A stretch of DNA of 64,000 bases from assembly GCA_015501605.1 (NCBI GenBank), contig JADNRZ010000023.1, forward strand, positions 124,001-188,000, written 5' to 3'. Positions 1-11,666 of this stretch are shown piece by piece. The position numbers and the translations under genes are program-made. The stretch is from Panaeolus papilionaceus. Lineage: Eukaryota; Basidiomycota; Agaricomycetes; Agaricales. Positions within the stretch are counted from its first letter, which is position 1, and each line of letters starts with the position of its first letter. Under the pieces are notes generated by a model. That model was given only the letters and a program-made list of their open reading frames with translations, was not told the origin of the DNA and made no database searches.

Positions 1-3000
1 TGTTGACTTGCGCTCAGCCATTGTCGCTCATAAACAGCCTAAATGTAGCCCAGATCTATTACTTCAAACCTGTACGTTACGTATTGTGTTCCGGAGTAAC
101 CACAATGAGTGACAAAATATCAAGCAAACTGTGCTGGTTTCAACGATGTTCCTTGCCATTATGTCCTACATCCTGGGCATAGCTATGGAGGTATTAATCC
201 CCCGTCGCGGGTTGCTCCGTTATCTTAACCCGGTAAATATACTCCAACGCCTAAATTTAAATCTGCCTTAAAAGTAGTCTGCTGATTCACGGATCTTTTA
301 GCATCCATTCAACAAGAAAGAAAATGCCTTCATCGTCATTATGTCAAGCGCCGCTGCAAATTCAGCCCTTGGCACGGATGTACTGGCTGTCCAGCGATTG
401 TTCTACAACATCACACCCAACCCGGGGGCTGGTATCTTGTGAGCAACAATCCGATTTTCCACGAAACCCATTTTATTGACCTGTGCTTTAGCTTATTGTT
501 TGCGAGTCAATTAATGGGATATGGCATCGGTGGCCTCTTCCGATGTAAGTTTGAATTGCCCAAGGGTGACTGCGGTTCACTAAACATGCCCCATAGCCAT
601 TCTCCTGTACCCCTCCAAGATGTTGTATCCAGGTGTCCTGCCACTAGTTTCTATGTTTGACGCTCTATTCAAAGACGCCGGCGAATCCAAAAAGAAAATC
701 AGGTTGTTCTGGATCGCTTTTGCTGCGTAAGTCCCCATTTAATGTAATCAGCTCCAATGTGACAAAAATACTCATGTCTATTGTTAGCATATTCATTTGG
801 GAGATTTTCCCTGAGTGGATGTTCCCCCTCCTGACGGGTTTCTCTATCTTCTGTTTGGCAAACCAGAAGTCACAAACGTTTACTCGTATATTCGGCGGGT
901 CCAATGGAAACGAAGGGCTCGGTATCCTATCCATTTGCTTTGACTGGCAATTTATCTCGGGCGGTAAGTGGGTAAAGCTGTCGATCCTGCCTATGACTAA
1001 ATTTAGCACAGGTGTGAACCCCATGGCTATCCCATTGCGAGCACAAACCTCGAACTTTATAGGCTACATTCTTTGCATGTTAGCTGAAAATTTCCTAATT
1101 GTCTATCAAGCAGCCCCTAACTAACCCGCCCAACAGTGTCGTTTTTTGTGGCATTTATTGGGGCAACATCTGGAATTCCCTCAGTTTCCCATTCGTAAGT
1201 CATTGAACTTAGTGGAGCCCTTTCTCCTTTCGTTAACATCTATCTATAGCTCTCCCAAGAATTGTTCTACGCCAATGGGACACTATACGACCAAACACTC
1301 ATTCTCAATGACAAATTTGAAGTTGACCCCACTTTGTTGGCCGAACAGGGATTGGTAAGTTAATAACACCTTTGCGAAACATTGCAGGGGCTTATACAAA
1401 AACTTTTGCAGCCGTTTTATGCTGGAACATGGGTTGCGCAACTGCTATCGACGAACCTAGGAATGGGCGCTACATTCACCCACTTGCTGATTTGGAACTG
1501 GGACGACATGAAAGGCGCCTGGTCCTGGATAACACCCTCTAGTATTCGCAACATGATTAAGAATTTTGACTGGAGATTCTGGAAGGACGATGGCGTGCGT
1601 GATATCGAAGAGATGCAAAAGGACGAAAATTTGGACCCTCACTATCGCGAGATGCTCAAGGTAAGTTCAGTCTTTGACTAGCTTTCTTCGAACTAGCTGG
1701 CTCATTTCGATTGGCCTAATTTCAGTACCCTGATGCACCAAACAGCTGGTACATCGTCACGCTCATCATCTCAGTCGTCATGTCCCTTGTGCTCATCTAT
1801 AAGACGGATTCCACCCTTCCATGGTTCGTATTTTTTTTTCCTCGTGGGGTCGTCATGTGGGCTCATGTTATTATTTCGTCACTTCAGGTGGGGTTTCCTT
1901 ATCTCTGTCATTTTGGGCACAGTGTCTATTTTGTTCTTTGGAACACTGTTCGCGATCACAGGTCTTGGGTTTATTATCCAACCCTTCGTCCAGGTATGTT
2001 CTTCATTACGGCATCTTCAGAATAAATGGACTCATGCCTGCAGATGATTGGCGGGTTTATACATCCCGGGAAACCCATGGCCAACATGTATTTCGTATTG
2101 TTCAGCTACAGTAAGACATTCACCTATGTGTATAATCTGTTAGACAGTTCTCATCGTTCGGCCTTTTCTAAGATGCGGTAAACCAAGCGCAGTTGCTGCT
2201 CCGTGATCTCAAAATCGCCCAATGTGAGTAATTCTGCATCACCGCTGCCCCGTCTTCTGATTTTTGTGCACGGCAGACACAAAGCTGCCACCTCGCGCCG
2301 CATTCACCGCTCAAATCATCGGAACACTGCTTGGCAGTGTTCTCAATTTCAGTAAGGGCACGACCCTTTTCATTTACGAACATTCACTCAGACGTCATAC
2401 TTTTTCTAGTCTTGATGAATTCGATTATTGACAATCAACGCGATATCTTATTATCTGTGGAAGGAACCAATATTTGGTCAGGACAACAACCACAACAATA
2501 CAACTCTCAAGCGATTGCCTGGGGAGGCTTAAGGTATGAGTCTGCTTATTGTTATGTGTGCCTGTGTGATTTACTTATCCTCATTGCCTTGGTCCGTTGT
2601 AGCCACGAATTGTTCGCCATAGGAAAGCGATACCAGTTCGTTGCTTGGGCATACTTGATCGGCTTCATGGTTCCGGTTCCATTCTGGATCATGCATCGTC
2701 TATGGCCCAAACTTCGTGCCGATTATCTCTACACGCCGGTCATCTGGTGCGTTGATCCTTTTCATTCTAACAATTAAAGTGGACGAGTCGGCTCATGCAA
2801 GCTTGTTTTCCTTACAAGTTACTATATTGGGTGGTTGTGCGTGGGCATCAACTCTTCCATCTTTATGTACTTTTCGATTGCCTATATTTCGCAATGGTGG
2901 TTGAGGACGCGTTATCCACGCTGGTTCATGAAGTATAACTATATCCTGGCCGCTGCTTTGGACGGTGGAACACAGGTCATGGTGTTTATATTATCGTTTG

Positions 3001-3330
3001 CGGTTCAAGGCGCTTCCGGTGATTCTCACCTCTTCCCTCAATGGTTCGTTTTGCATTGCATTCTTAGGCGGAGCCATTTAACTAACATATCTTCGATCCT
3101 TTGTTTCTTTCGATCAGGTGGGGAGCTAATCAGAATGGTACGTCGCGTGTGGTGGTGGTATGAAATTGTTTACGCATCGCTGACCATTTTCTCCTGGTTA
3201 CAGGCAACTACGATCGTTGCGCGTTTATTGACACGAGTGGTTAGATTTATGAAATTGTATCAAGCAAACCTCTGTACTAGTGTACTATTGTAACCTTGCA
3301 GGCTCAGGGCAAGAAGAATGTCTGAGATGA
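1..3330 (+). CDS. OPT family oligopeptide transporter, 5' end outside window
   Basis: Proton-coupled plasma-membrane importer of small peptides or peptide-like compounds (OPT family, isp4-like). The visible part is about 20 short exons: 49-72, 125-232, 302-438, 492-544, 597-726, 788-963, 1012-1078, 1137-1194, 1250-1354, 1412-1660, 1726-1823, 1888-1993, 2044-2110, 2173-2223, 2277-2351, 2410-2533, 2603-2746, 2819-3043, 3118-3137, 3204-3239 and 3302-3330. Family signatures in order are QIYYFKP, the block NKKENAFIVIMSSAAANSA, IFIWEIFPEWMFP, GNIWNS, the KLPPR motif after KIAQY (about 2219-2290), and the C-terminal WWGANQNGNYDRCA. Many hydrophobic segments fit the usual 12-16 TM topology. The start codon and first TM helices lie upstream. 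Reading frames join cleanly across all introns, so it looks functional. The exon starting at 1412 could instead begin at 1388. The family is certain; the substrate is not known. Confidence 0.93.
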
Positions 3331-3444
3331 TATCATTTATGCGTGTGAGAATAATATACTAATTTTGGATTACTTTGGTGGTGCGCTCTCCTGGTCTGCT
3401 CCCCACGACCTGCGACGCGCTTTGCCATTCATCCTTCATCGTAC

Positions 3445-6400
3445 ATGTCCGCATCTAACAATACGCCAGCATTGGCGGAACGTAACGACATACACAAATC
3501 ATGTCGCTCTATAGAAGCCCTACTCACAGTCCTCAATGAATATTGCGAAGCGGCAGGAGCGATTGTGGTTCTCCAGAAGAAGCTTGCTAAAGCTCTTCGT
3601 GAAACTGCCGGACTAAGGGTCACTGGAGAGGTTGCGGGTGCGTTTCTTTTTTCTATTAAGCTACTTCTTTGGAGTTAATGGTTGGATTTGTGATGTAGCT
3701 CATGCTATGAACCTGAGTGCAAACATCTTTGAGGCACTATCTGAGGTCGATACCAAGTTTGCCAAATTGGCAGATAGAGAGTACGACGGCATCAGCACTG
3801 AGGTTAAGAAGTGGTTCAAAAAGCTCACTGTGCGCACTCTATAACACTACCCCTAACTTACGCTAACATCTGTGTAGAAAGAGGAAAAGGCGCACGATGA
3901 AAGAATGGCTAACGCGAATGCGAAGATCAAGCAGGCAGGTCCGTCGTTCACCACACCAAACAGCTTATCAGACTATGAACATTAACCTTGAAATTAGGTC
4001 AAACCTACGAGAAGAAATCCAAGAAGAGAGCCATTGATGCAGGCGAGGAACATGCTCGCTACATTAATCTTATCAGTGTACTGGGACCAGAAATGTCCCA
4101 GGATAAATAGTGCGCCTGATATCCACCCACAATTCCATCTTATCTGACCAACGTTCGATTTTCCCAGTAACCACCATCTTTCCATCACTCAGCGACACGC
4201 GACTACAACTCATAATGTCGCTGCAAGCCTTGCGCGACTTGCCGACGTAGAATGGCAAAAGTCATGCGAATGCACGCGTCGCTTTTCTCCAAATGTTGGC
4301 CCGCTTGGAAGATACAGAGTCTTATGTGAAGGTGGCTGGACCGGGGATATCCCTTCAGACCTCCCCAATATCGATGAACAAGGTGAAGACCCAGAACCAC
4401 AAACAGATACTGGGCCACCGACAACGACAACATCGAAATCCAGCAATGAACCACCACGACAGGCTCCTCAAGCACTGGCAAACCTCGCACCTCCTGAACC
4501 AGTTCGACAATATACCAATGCATCATACCAATCATCCACCGAGAACCTCCAACAAGACCCTCGAATCAACTCGCGATCCCAATCCTCTGCCGGCAACTCA
4601 CCGGTAATCCCGAGACACATCCCAATGCCTCTTAATGAAACATTTAACGCCAACGGGTCCTCCGCGTCCCTCGCCAGAACCCCAGATGAACTCGAGCCTC
4701 CCCGAGATCACCTCTTCGATCCCCACACGGGTTCTGTTCGCTCATTATCGGCGTTTCCTGCTCCTCCTACCCATCTACCACCACCTCCGCCTTTTCCCCG
4801 ACTCCTAAGCCAGAATGCTAATCAAACCTCTAGCCCTTTGCAACCATCATCTAGTAACCTTGAGCAGCCTCCTGCTCCAACGCCTCAATATATCTCTGAA
4901 TCTCCGGTATCAGAGCGGGAAGAGCGTTTACCAGCAGATGCTCCTGTGAATCTGACCAATCCTCGAGCGATGCCGCAAGAGGAGAGGATACCTGCTGCGC
5001 AAGAGCTACCGCCCCCATCTGATGCTGAACTGGGATTCAGAGCTCCTCGCAATATACCAGAACCCCAGGCTTCGCATGCGCCGTTGGAAATCATGCGCCC
5101 TATACCCCTCAGGTCGGAGACAGCCTTGTCCCTTGTCAGCTCCAATTCGCACAACCCAGATAAACAAGTCTATAATGAGCCTCAACCCTCTCCTGTTAAA
5201 TCGATGACTTTGACGAGATACCCAAGAGGTGAGGTGCGTGAAGAAGAGTTTGGGGCGAGTAATGGGGCGACACCGAAAGCGAGGACGATGGACGTTGCTT
5301 CAAAGTACTCTAGAGCCGTGGAGAGAACGGATACTGGGACGAGTACCGGGAGTGTGGTTGCTGCGTTGAGGAATCGATATTCCCTCACTGTGGGTACTTT
5401 CTTTTATCTTAGACTATTCAGATTTAGCTAAATGTTTGGACAGTCCGAATCAACGTCTCCTCCACCGCGCGAGTTGCCTAAGGTTCCTCTGAGCGTCAAT
5501 ACCCTCGTTTCCAAATATCAAGGCCCAACTTCACCGAGATTGCGGGCTGTTTCACCCCCAGTATCGCGTCAGCAATCTCTACCAGTGCTTGATAACAGCG
5601 TTCAGCAGAGCAGACAGGCCTTCCATGACCGTATTGCCTCGCCAACAGCTTCCCGATCACCTCCTTTGACTGCTGACGATGACAGAAGGCGTCAACGGCT
5701 CTCAGAGTCACAGGAACGAGGAAGGAAGGCAAAGGAGCAGGAGTTGAGACAACGAGAGATGGAGCTGGATAGACGGGCGCAAGAGCTTGACAGGGAACGC
5801 ACGAGGTTGCATAATCTGAGGGAAATCGAGGAGAGGTACGATGATGTTAATGGTCAAGGGCCAGGGAATGCACATGAGCAATATGGCGTTCGTGCCAGAG
5901 AGCGGAGGACATCACTCAGACAGCGCCCCCCATCCCAGATGGAAGACGTGCCTGAGGGACGACAGAACCAGCTTGTAGCACCCCGCGGAAATCTGATGCA
6001 GAGACCGCAATATTCGTATAGTGCGACGCACCTCGTTCCTCCGTCAAATGCGATGGCAGGTACGCCGCCTACAACCTCTCAACCCCTGCGAGGAACATCT
6101 CAACCTTCGTCGCCTCTCATCTCAGATTCCGAAACACACTCTTCTCAGCAGCGCACAGGGAGCTCAGGTCGACATCATGATGACCGGAGTTCAATAAACC
6201 ATAGCACCAATCCTTCCGGCTCTATGCACGCCTCGTACTGCGGCTGTGAAACCTGTTCAATTCAGAAATACAAATCTTCATCTCAAGCCACTGATGACAG
6301 TCAACAACGACAACGCAAAGACTCGAAACCCGAAAAAACCAAGAGCTGGATACGGAGACTGAGCATGCCAGTCGGGAACGCGTTCGGGTCGAGCGAGTCG

Positions 6401-6712
6401 AAGAAGCAGCAGCATCAGAGTAATAACAGTATCAGCGGGGCGGGGTCGGTGTATGCTTTGGGTGCGGGTATATCGGGAGGACCGAGCGGGGGGAGGGGGT
6501 TGTTTTCACTTGATGGGAGGCGGAATTTAGGGTCGAACGCATTTGGTGCGAGTGCAGAGAGTGTTGCGACGAGGAGGACGAGTGCGGCTGAGGATGGGTA
6601 TCTGAGGGGTACGCCGGGGCCTGGGTCTAATGCTAATGGCAAACGCGGCCAGGAGACGAGGGGGATGGGGAATCGGAGTGTGACGAATTTGGGTGTGTCG
6701 GGGAGGCATTGA
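3445..6712 (+). CDS. IMD/BAR-domain-like protein with long disordered Ser/Pro-rich tail
   Basis: Probable membrane-curvature-binding scaffold. Exons: 3445-3637, 3699-3829, 3878-3938, 3998-4109, 4168-5389, 5444-6712. The first ~230 residues are helical and conserved in basidiomycete IMD-domain proteins: SIEALLTVLNEYCEAAGA, VLQKKLAKALRETAG, EALSEVDTKFAKLADREYD, AHDERMANANAKIKQAG, and a CEGGWTG block ending the domain. After that comes a low-complexity tail of about 750 residues rich in Ser, Pro, Gln and Arg. It contains one charged predicted coiled coil (about 5720-5860, repeated REMELDRRAQELDRE-type heptads) and a short Cys-rich motif, SYCGCETCSIQKY, near 6230-6275. The start at 3445 is the first ATG before the conserved helix. 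The domain assignment rests on recalled family similarity (yeast Ivy1/IMD-like). The role of the tail, probably phospho-regulation or protein docking, is inference. Confidence 0.8.
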
Positions 6713-7265
6713 GCTAAGCGCTTGTGTTTTTTTTTGTTCGTGATTTTTTATAACGACGACGACGACTATGAATGAATACGATATTTTTACTGAATATGTG
6801 GTGTAATTATGTAGTGTACTTGTTTTCGAATTGGACTTGATGATCATCGCTTCGGCGTATTGTAGATTTTTAATGTATTTCCTAGGCACAGAATGCATGA
6901 CTTGCTTCACATGTAGCCCACAATCTCTCTGTGCACATACGCCGATGATTTCCCAAGTACGTAGCTCGGTCTTCAGTGGGTCCTCGACGAGCGGAGCCGT
7001 AGTCTACACGTGATCCTTATGAGGATGATGGTGGTTCAGACTGACTCCGATTCTAAAATCATTAGCAAGGTATTAGTATGCAACCTGGATCTGTTACTGA
7101 GCGAAATGTGTGTGTGTCGGAAACAGAAGGATGCAAGTGCGTGAATGAGTGAAGATGAAGAAAAAAAGGAGATCAATACAAAACGTAGAATAAAACAACA
7201 GAGAGAATAATGGTAAAAGAAATGCAGTGTTAAAGACTCGTGAAGCAAGCCGCGACGATATACAT
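6713..7265. other. Convergent 3' intergenic region
   Basis: Lies between the 3' ends of the IMD-like gene (plus) and eIF1A (minus). It is AT-rich with homopolymer T and GAC/ATA runs just after 6713, consistent with 3' UTRs. I see no coding segment with family motifs. Confidence 0.6.
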
Positions 7266-8005
7266 CTAGATGTCGTCAATATCGACCTCTCCTTCATCAC
7301 CGAACTCGAAGTTGTATTCTCCATCGTCCTCTCCAAAGTTGTCCGTCTCGTTGATCTTGGCGTTTTCGGGTAGTTCGCCGTAGGCTTTGACTGGAGGAAT
7401 GGAAGACGTTCAGGAAGAGAAGGGAGGAGAGTAGTGAATCGTTAGTCGGCTAGTGTTAGATCGGAACGGTGAATGAGGACTTACGATTTCTCGCCTCGTC
7501 GGCGGTGTATTTTACAATGACATCAGCCTTGTCGTCTTGGAAGTCTCGTAGGGAGAGGAGAATGATGTCTCCTTGGTTGATCCAAACCTGTGCAAAAGGA
7601 AACAGATATTAAATTTAGAACGGTGCTCAACGAGCGCAGTAATGGTGGGGACGGCCATTGCAGAGTGAGGCTGAAGAGCGTACACACCTTCTTGCGCATC
7701 TTTCCTCTAATATGGGCTAACCGCTTCTCTCCATCGAAGCACTGAGCCTCGAGACGGCCGTTACCCAACATCTTAATCACCTGAGCGTACTCTTGGCCAT
7801 CTTCACGGAAGACAAGCTCTCTCTTGTCATCGTCGTTCTCGTTCTTTCCACGTCTCCTGTTTTTACCACCCTATGAAGCAAGATGTTCAACTTCCAAGTT
7901 CTATGACCTCGGTATGCTAGATGGACTGCACCTTTCCCTTGTTCTGTGAACTTGTTGGTTAGTTTGTTGATCGCATGAGTAATATGATAATCTAACCTTT
8001 GGCAT
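7266..8005 (-). CDS. Translation initiation factor eIF1A
   Basis: eIF1A binds the 40S A-site and promotes scanning and start-codon selection. Exons on the minus strand: 7997-8005, 7932-7943, 7688-7870, 7485-7587, 7266-7390, giving 143 aa, the usual eIF1A size. The N-terminus is the basic [19 protein letters not shown]. The OB fold contains [38 protein letters not shown] and [20 protein letters not shown]. The acidic C-terminus ends in [10 protein letters not shown], the binding tail for eIF5B. The first two exons are micro-exons of 9 nt (Met-Pro-Lys) and 12 nt (Asn-Lys-Gly-Lys). The gene is head to head with Ras across about 1 kb. Highly confident from near-complete conservation. Confidence 0.97.
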
Positions 8006-9025
8006 GATGAGATAGAAAGTTTTTAAACCCTTGCAAGAAAGCTGTTAAGCAAAAAGTATAGGTATCGACTGCAAGGAATGCAAATGAAGAGGAGAGATGA
8101 CCAAACCGAGAATCGATGGCTGTTATCAAATTTGGTCTTTTGTTTACAATGGCAGGTGCTGACTAATGCCCGATCGGGGTATGTATAACCACTCGAAATG
8201 ACTGGTTTTTATTTTATTTTAATTTTTTCTATGCGCCATCTCTGACTCGAAATTGGCGTTGATGCTTTGATAGACTTGAAATGCGGATGAGGAATCAAGG
8301 TTGAGCAAAGCATGAACTGTCGTTGTGATGGAGCCTGAGGAGGTCGGCTTCTTGATAGCCCCTGTCCGGTCTTGGTGGGATCGAGTATAAACAACTCGAC
8401 GCTTATGCTCCCCGGTGATTCTGGAATTCCTCTCGCATCGGTGAAGCGCCCTGAGGTGGTCGAGGTGTTGTGGTAATAGATGAAGGCTATGCTGATATTA
8501 TCTTCACGCTCACCGAAAAGTCCAATAGGCACTTATCTCACATTTTCTTCGCTGTTTCATAAAGCAATGGGTGCATTTAAATTTAAAGCAAAGGATCAAA
8601 CACTCTGAGAACCATCATGGATTTGCACCGACTCAAGGGATGTTGCTACTTTTAACCATCTGTCAATAATTATATCCTGAGAGTTGTGTTGAGAGTGTAT
8701 CCAGCTGAGTAATACTTGGACCGGTTTCCCGAGACTACTGTTGCTACATTAACCCTTCAACGTCCTTTTATTAAGTATCCTATAACTTTATCCATGTTAT
8801 TCAATAGACCTGTATAGTTGGTGAATTGAAATAAATTTCATGATTTTATTGAATTATTTGCTCCTATTTACAACATTTGGCTAACCGTGATGGTGGTACC
8901 TTTTTCAGTTGCTGTCACCATTCCCTTGTCAGCTTCCCCTTCTTCTCCTTCTCCTCTCTTCTTCAATCACTACTCGTTGTATATACAACCTTTTTATTCT
9001 TCTTTAACAAAGATAATTTATACTA
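8006..9025. promoter_or_regulatory. Divergent intergenic region between eIF1A and Ras
   Basis: About 1 kb shared upstream region of eIF1A (minus) and Ras (plus). Close to the Ras start there is a strong pyrimidine-rich tract (about 8920-8970, CTTCTCCTTCTCCTC type), a common core-promoter feature of highly expressed fungal genes. A minus-strand open frame at 8209-8532 has no recognisable motif and I do not call it a gene. Confidence 0.45.
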
Positions 9026-10363
9026 ATGGCCACTAGAGTAAGTCATCTCTTTAATTTCAACATTAAACAACCAAAAAACTAAAAAAATTCTAGCCAACAC
9101 AGGCACAATTCTTGAGAGAATACAAGTTGGTAGTCGTCGGTGGAGGAGGTAAATTCTTTGACTGTATCACCGTTGAATTTCTATGTCTCATGCGCTGTCG
9201 TTAGGTGTCGGAAAGTCTGCTCTCACCATTCAATTCATCCAAAGTCACTTCGTGGACGAGTATGATCCCACCATCGAAGGTATACACACCAAACATTCTT
9301 ATTCGTTTCCTCTTCCAACAATCCCTGCTGTTTTGCAGATTCATACCGCAAGCAGTGCGTGATCGACGAGGAAGTTGCTCTGCTCGACGTCCTCGATACA
9401 GCAGGTCAGGAAGAATACGGGTGAGTATAGGTCTCCTCTGCTTCTTGTCTCGTGAATGTTTCCATGTCGTCCCTGTATTACCTCTTCCAACTTGGATCCC
9501 ATCAAACTTTCATGTCCGAATTCACATTCTTGTTCAATTTTCATTCTGCCTCGTGTTGATCTACATTTCACTATCCTGAAGGGATAACAAGCCTTGTCCA
9601 AATTTGTGATGGCTATCTGTTATTAGTTCTTCTGCACTCCACTCTATTCGCATTTCATCCTGTTGCTGTATCGCTGTGCTGACTGCCTTGTTTTATTGCA
9701 TATTCATTACCTGTGTGTCAACCCCTGACCTTATCATCCCCCCATGATCATCCCACAGTGCTATGCGCGAACAATACATGCGCACAGGCGAAGGTTTCCT
9801 CCTTGTGTACTCCATCACCTCGCGTAACTCGTTTGAGGAAATCAGCACTTTCCACCAACAGATCTTGCGTGTCAAGGATCAGGACTCGTTCCCCGTTATT
9901 GTTGTTGCGAACAAGTGCGATTTGGAGTATGAGCGACAAGTAGGCATGAATGGTGCGTTTTTTTTGCTTTACATTCAAGTTATGGGATCCAACTTGATGG
10001 TATGATACAGAGGGTCGCGATCTCGCTAAGCACTTTGGATGCAAATTCATTGAGACTTCGGCGAAACAGAGGATTAACGTCGACGAGGCGTTCAGCAATC
10101 TCGTGAGGGAGATTAGGAAGTACAACCAGGTATGTATCTTCATTTTTCTCTTGTTCTCCCCACTGTAATCGTCAAATCGACGCCCTCTAAATTTATAACG
10201 GATATTTTTGGACTGAATGACTAACACCCCTGTTTGCTCACAGGACATTAAGACTGGTCGCCCTACTATCGCCGGACCTGGTAACAGCGTGCCGGGAGGT
10301 TATGGCGGAAAGGACCAAGGCGACGATGCCCCAGGCTGCTGCGCTGGATGCGTTATCCTCTAA
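9026..10363 (+). CDS. ras1: Ras family small GTPase
   Basis: Membrane-anchored GTP/GDP switch acting upstream of cAMP and MAPK signalling in fungi. Exons: 9026-9037, 9094-9148, 9205-9279, 9339-9420, 9759-9952, 10011-10129, 10244-10363; 218 aa. Visible motifs: P-loop GGGGVGKS (residues 20-27), effector loop YDPTIEDSYRK, switch [21 protein letters not shown], base-recognition NKCD and ETSAK, and a C-terminal CCAGCVIL whose CAAX box is Cys-Val-Ile-Leu. The 10-residue N-terminal extension before KLVVVG is typical of fungal Ras. Residues equivalent to human Gly12, Gly13 and Gln61 are wild type. A terminal Leu in the CAAX box predicts geranylgeranylation rather than farnesylation (known rule, inferred here). 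The fourth intron is unusually long (338 bp). Could be Ras1 or Ras2 of the fungus; the domain identity is certain. Confidence 0.96.
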
Positions 10364-11666
10364 GGCACCGGCGACTGAGCGCATCTATCGCTTAATCCAA
10401 CGCCACACAAGACGCATGCTTATCTGCATTACATCTACTCGCCTATCCTCTCCAAATTACCCCGCAATATTCCTACCCCTGCCAGAAGATAAGCTCGTCC
10501 TTTACACCCTACCGCCCCTTGAAACCTCAAAAATACCTCTTCGATCCCCATCTTCATTGTCCTTATTTTGTGTTCTTGGATTCTTGGATTCTGGGTTCAT
10601 AAGTGTAGTTTTTACATGTTTCTTCCGCTTTTTTCATGTTTTGAATTCTCTCTTTTTTCCTTCAAACTAAGGTGTTTTTATTATTTATATGCACGCCTTG
10701 TTCGACTCTCTTTCTTTTCTTCTCTTTTTCTTACTCGTGCTTTTCATCGTCCAATGCTATGTTATCAGACCATCAACACCCTCAACATGCCCATGTCCAA
10801 CCAACCACTCAACCACACCACGGCCAACCTGGAATTTTCTCGATATAAATCCTATCCCTTGGTTTTCACATTCCCAACGCGGGGTCATGGTCAGGATGTA
10901 CAGCCTTCTGCATCGTCGCTGCGATTTCTTCATTCTTGGATCACTTTACCCCTTTTTCTTCCCTCTTCTAATTGTTTTGCCTGATACCTAAATTCAAGTC
11001 TTTCTCGTTGTCTCGTTGTATATACATACGTAGTCTCTGGCACACCTGCACATGCCTGCCCAACCTACCTAACTACACTAGGCTCGTTGTACAAGGTTAT
11101 CAAGATCCTTCTTTTTATAGAGTACACTAGCGTAGCGTACCTATCTCTCTCTCTATCCGATTGACTGATTATGCCTAGCTCTTGCGTTTGATTAGATCCT
11201 CCGCGTCCTGTTGGATTGGTGAACTTCTGCATTCTTCACGTTTTACCCGCGTTTAGTCGATTTCGTTGACCCCGTTGATTCTCTTTCTGCCAGTTGTGTT
11301 GTCACTGTTGTGCTGATGGACCACGCACCGCCCTTTTCGTTCCGTGTCTACCGGGTTAGCCGTTGACATCATGAGAACTCGAAGGGCTTAAGCAGATTAA
11401 CTTAATGTAAGTCATGCGAGCTCACGCTGCCTCTTCCACCCAGTACAGTACTTACCCCCTAGCGATATCATTATTGAGGATGGTCAGCCTCGGTCGGGAT
11501 ACCTTTGAGTGAGTGCCTGTTCTTTTGTATGCTGGTGAGGAACACGGCTGATCAGCGTCTATCATCCTATTTCGACTGAAGGAGGGGAGATTGGCTATGC
11601 GAACGGTTCCATATTTCTAGGTTCATCTCTGAATCGGATTTGCGAGGGGGGGAGGAGGATAATCAG
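10364..11666. other. Ras 3' UTR and intergenic region, no gene seen
   Basis: Starts with the Ras 3' UTR (pyrimidine-rich, about 10364-11100). Open frames at 10302-10991 are T/C-rich low-complexity translations without family features. From 11300 to 11666 the sequence leads into the first WOPR gene. I see no RNA gene or element. Confidence 0.5.

Noticed and set aside
8209..8532. 107-aa minus-strand open frame
   Set aside because: No recognisable motif, biased composition, lies in a divergent promoter region.
10302..10991. Three overlapping plus-strand frames after Ras
   Set aside because: Low-complexity pyrimidine translations of the Ras 3' UTR; the first overlaps the last Ras exon in another frame.
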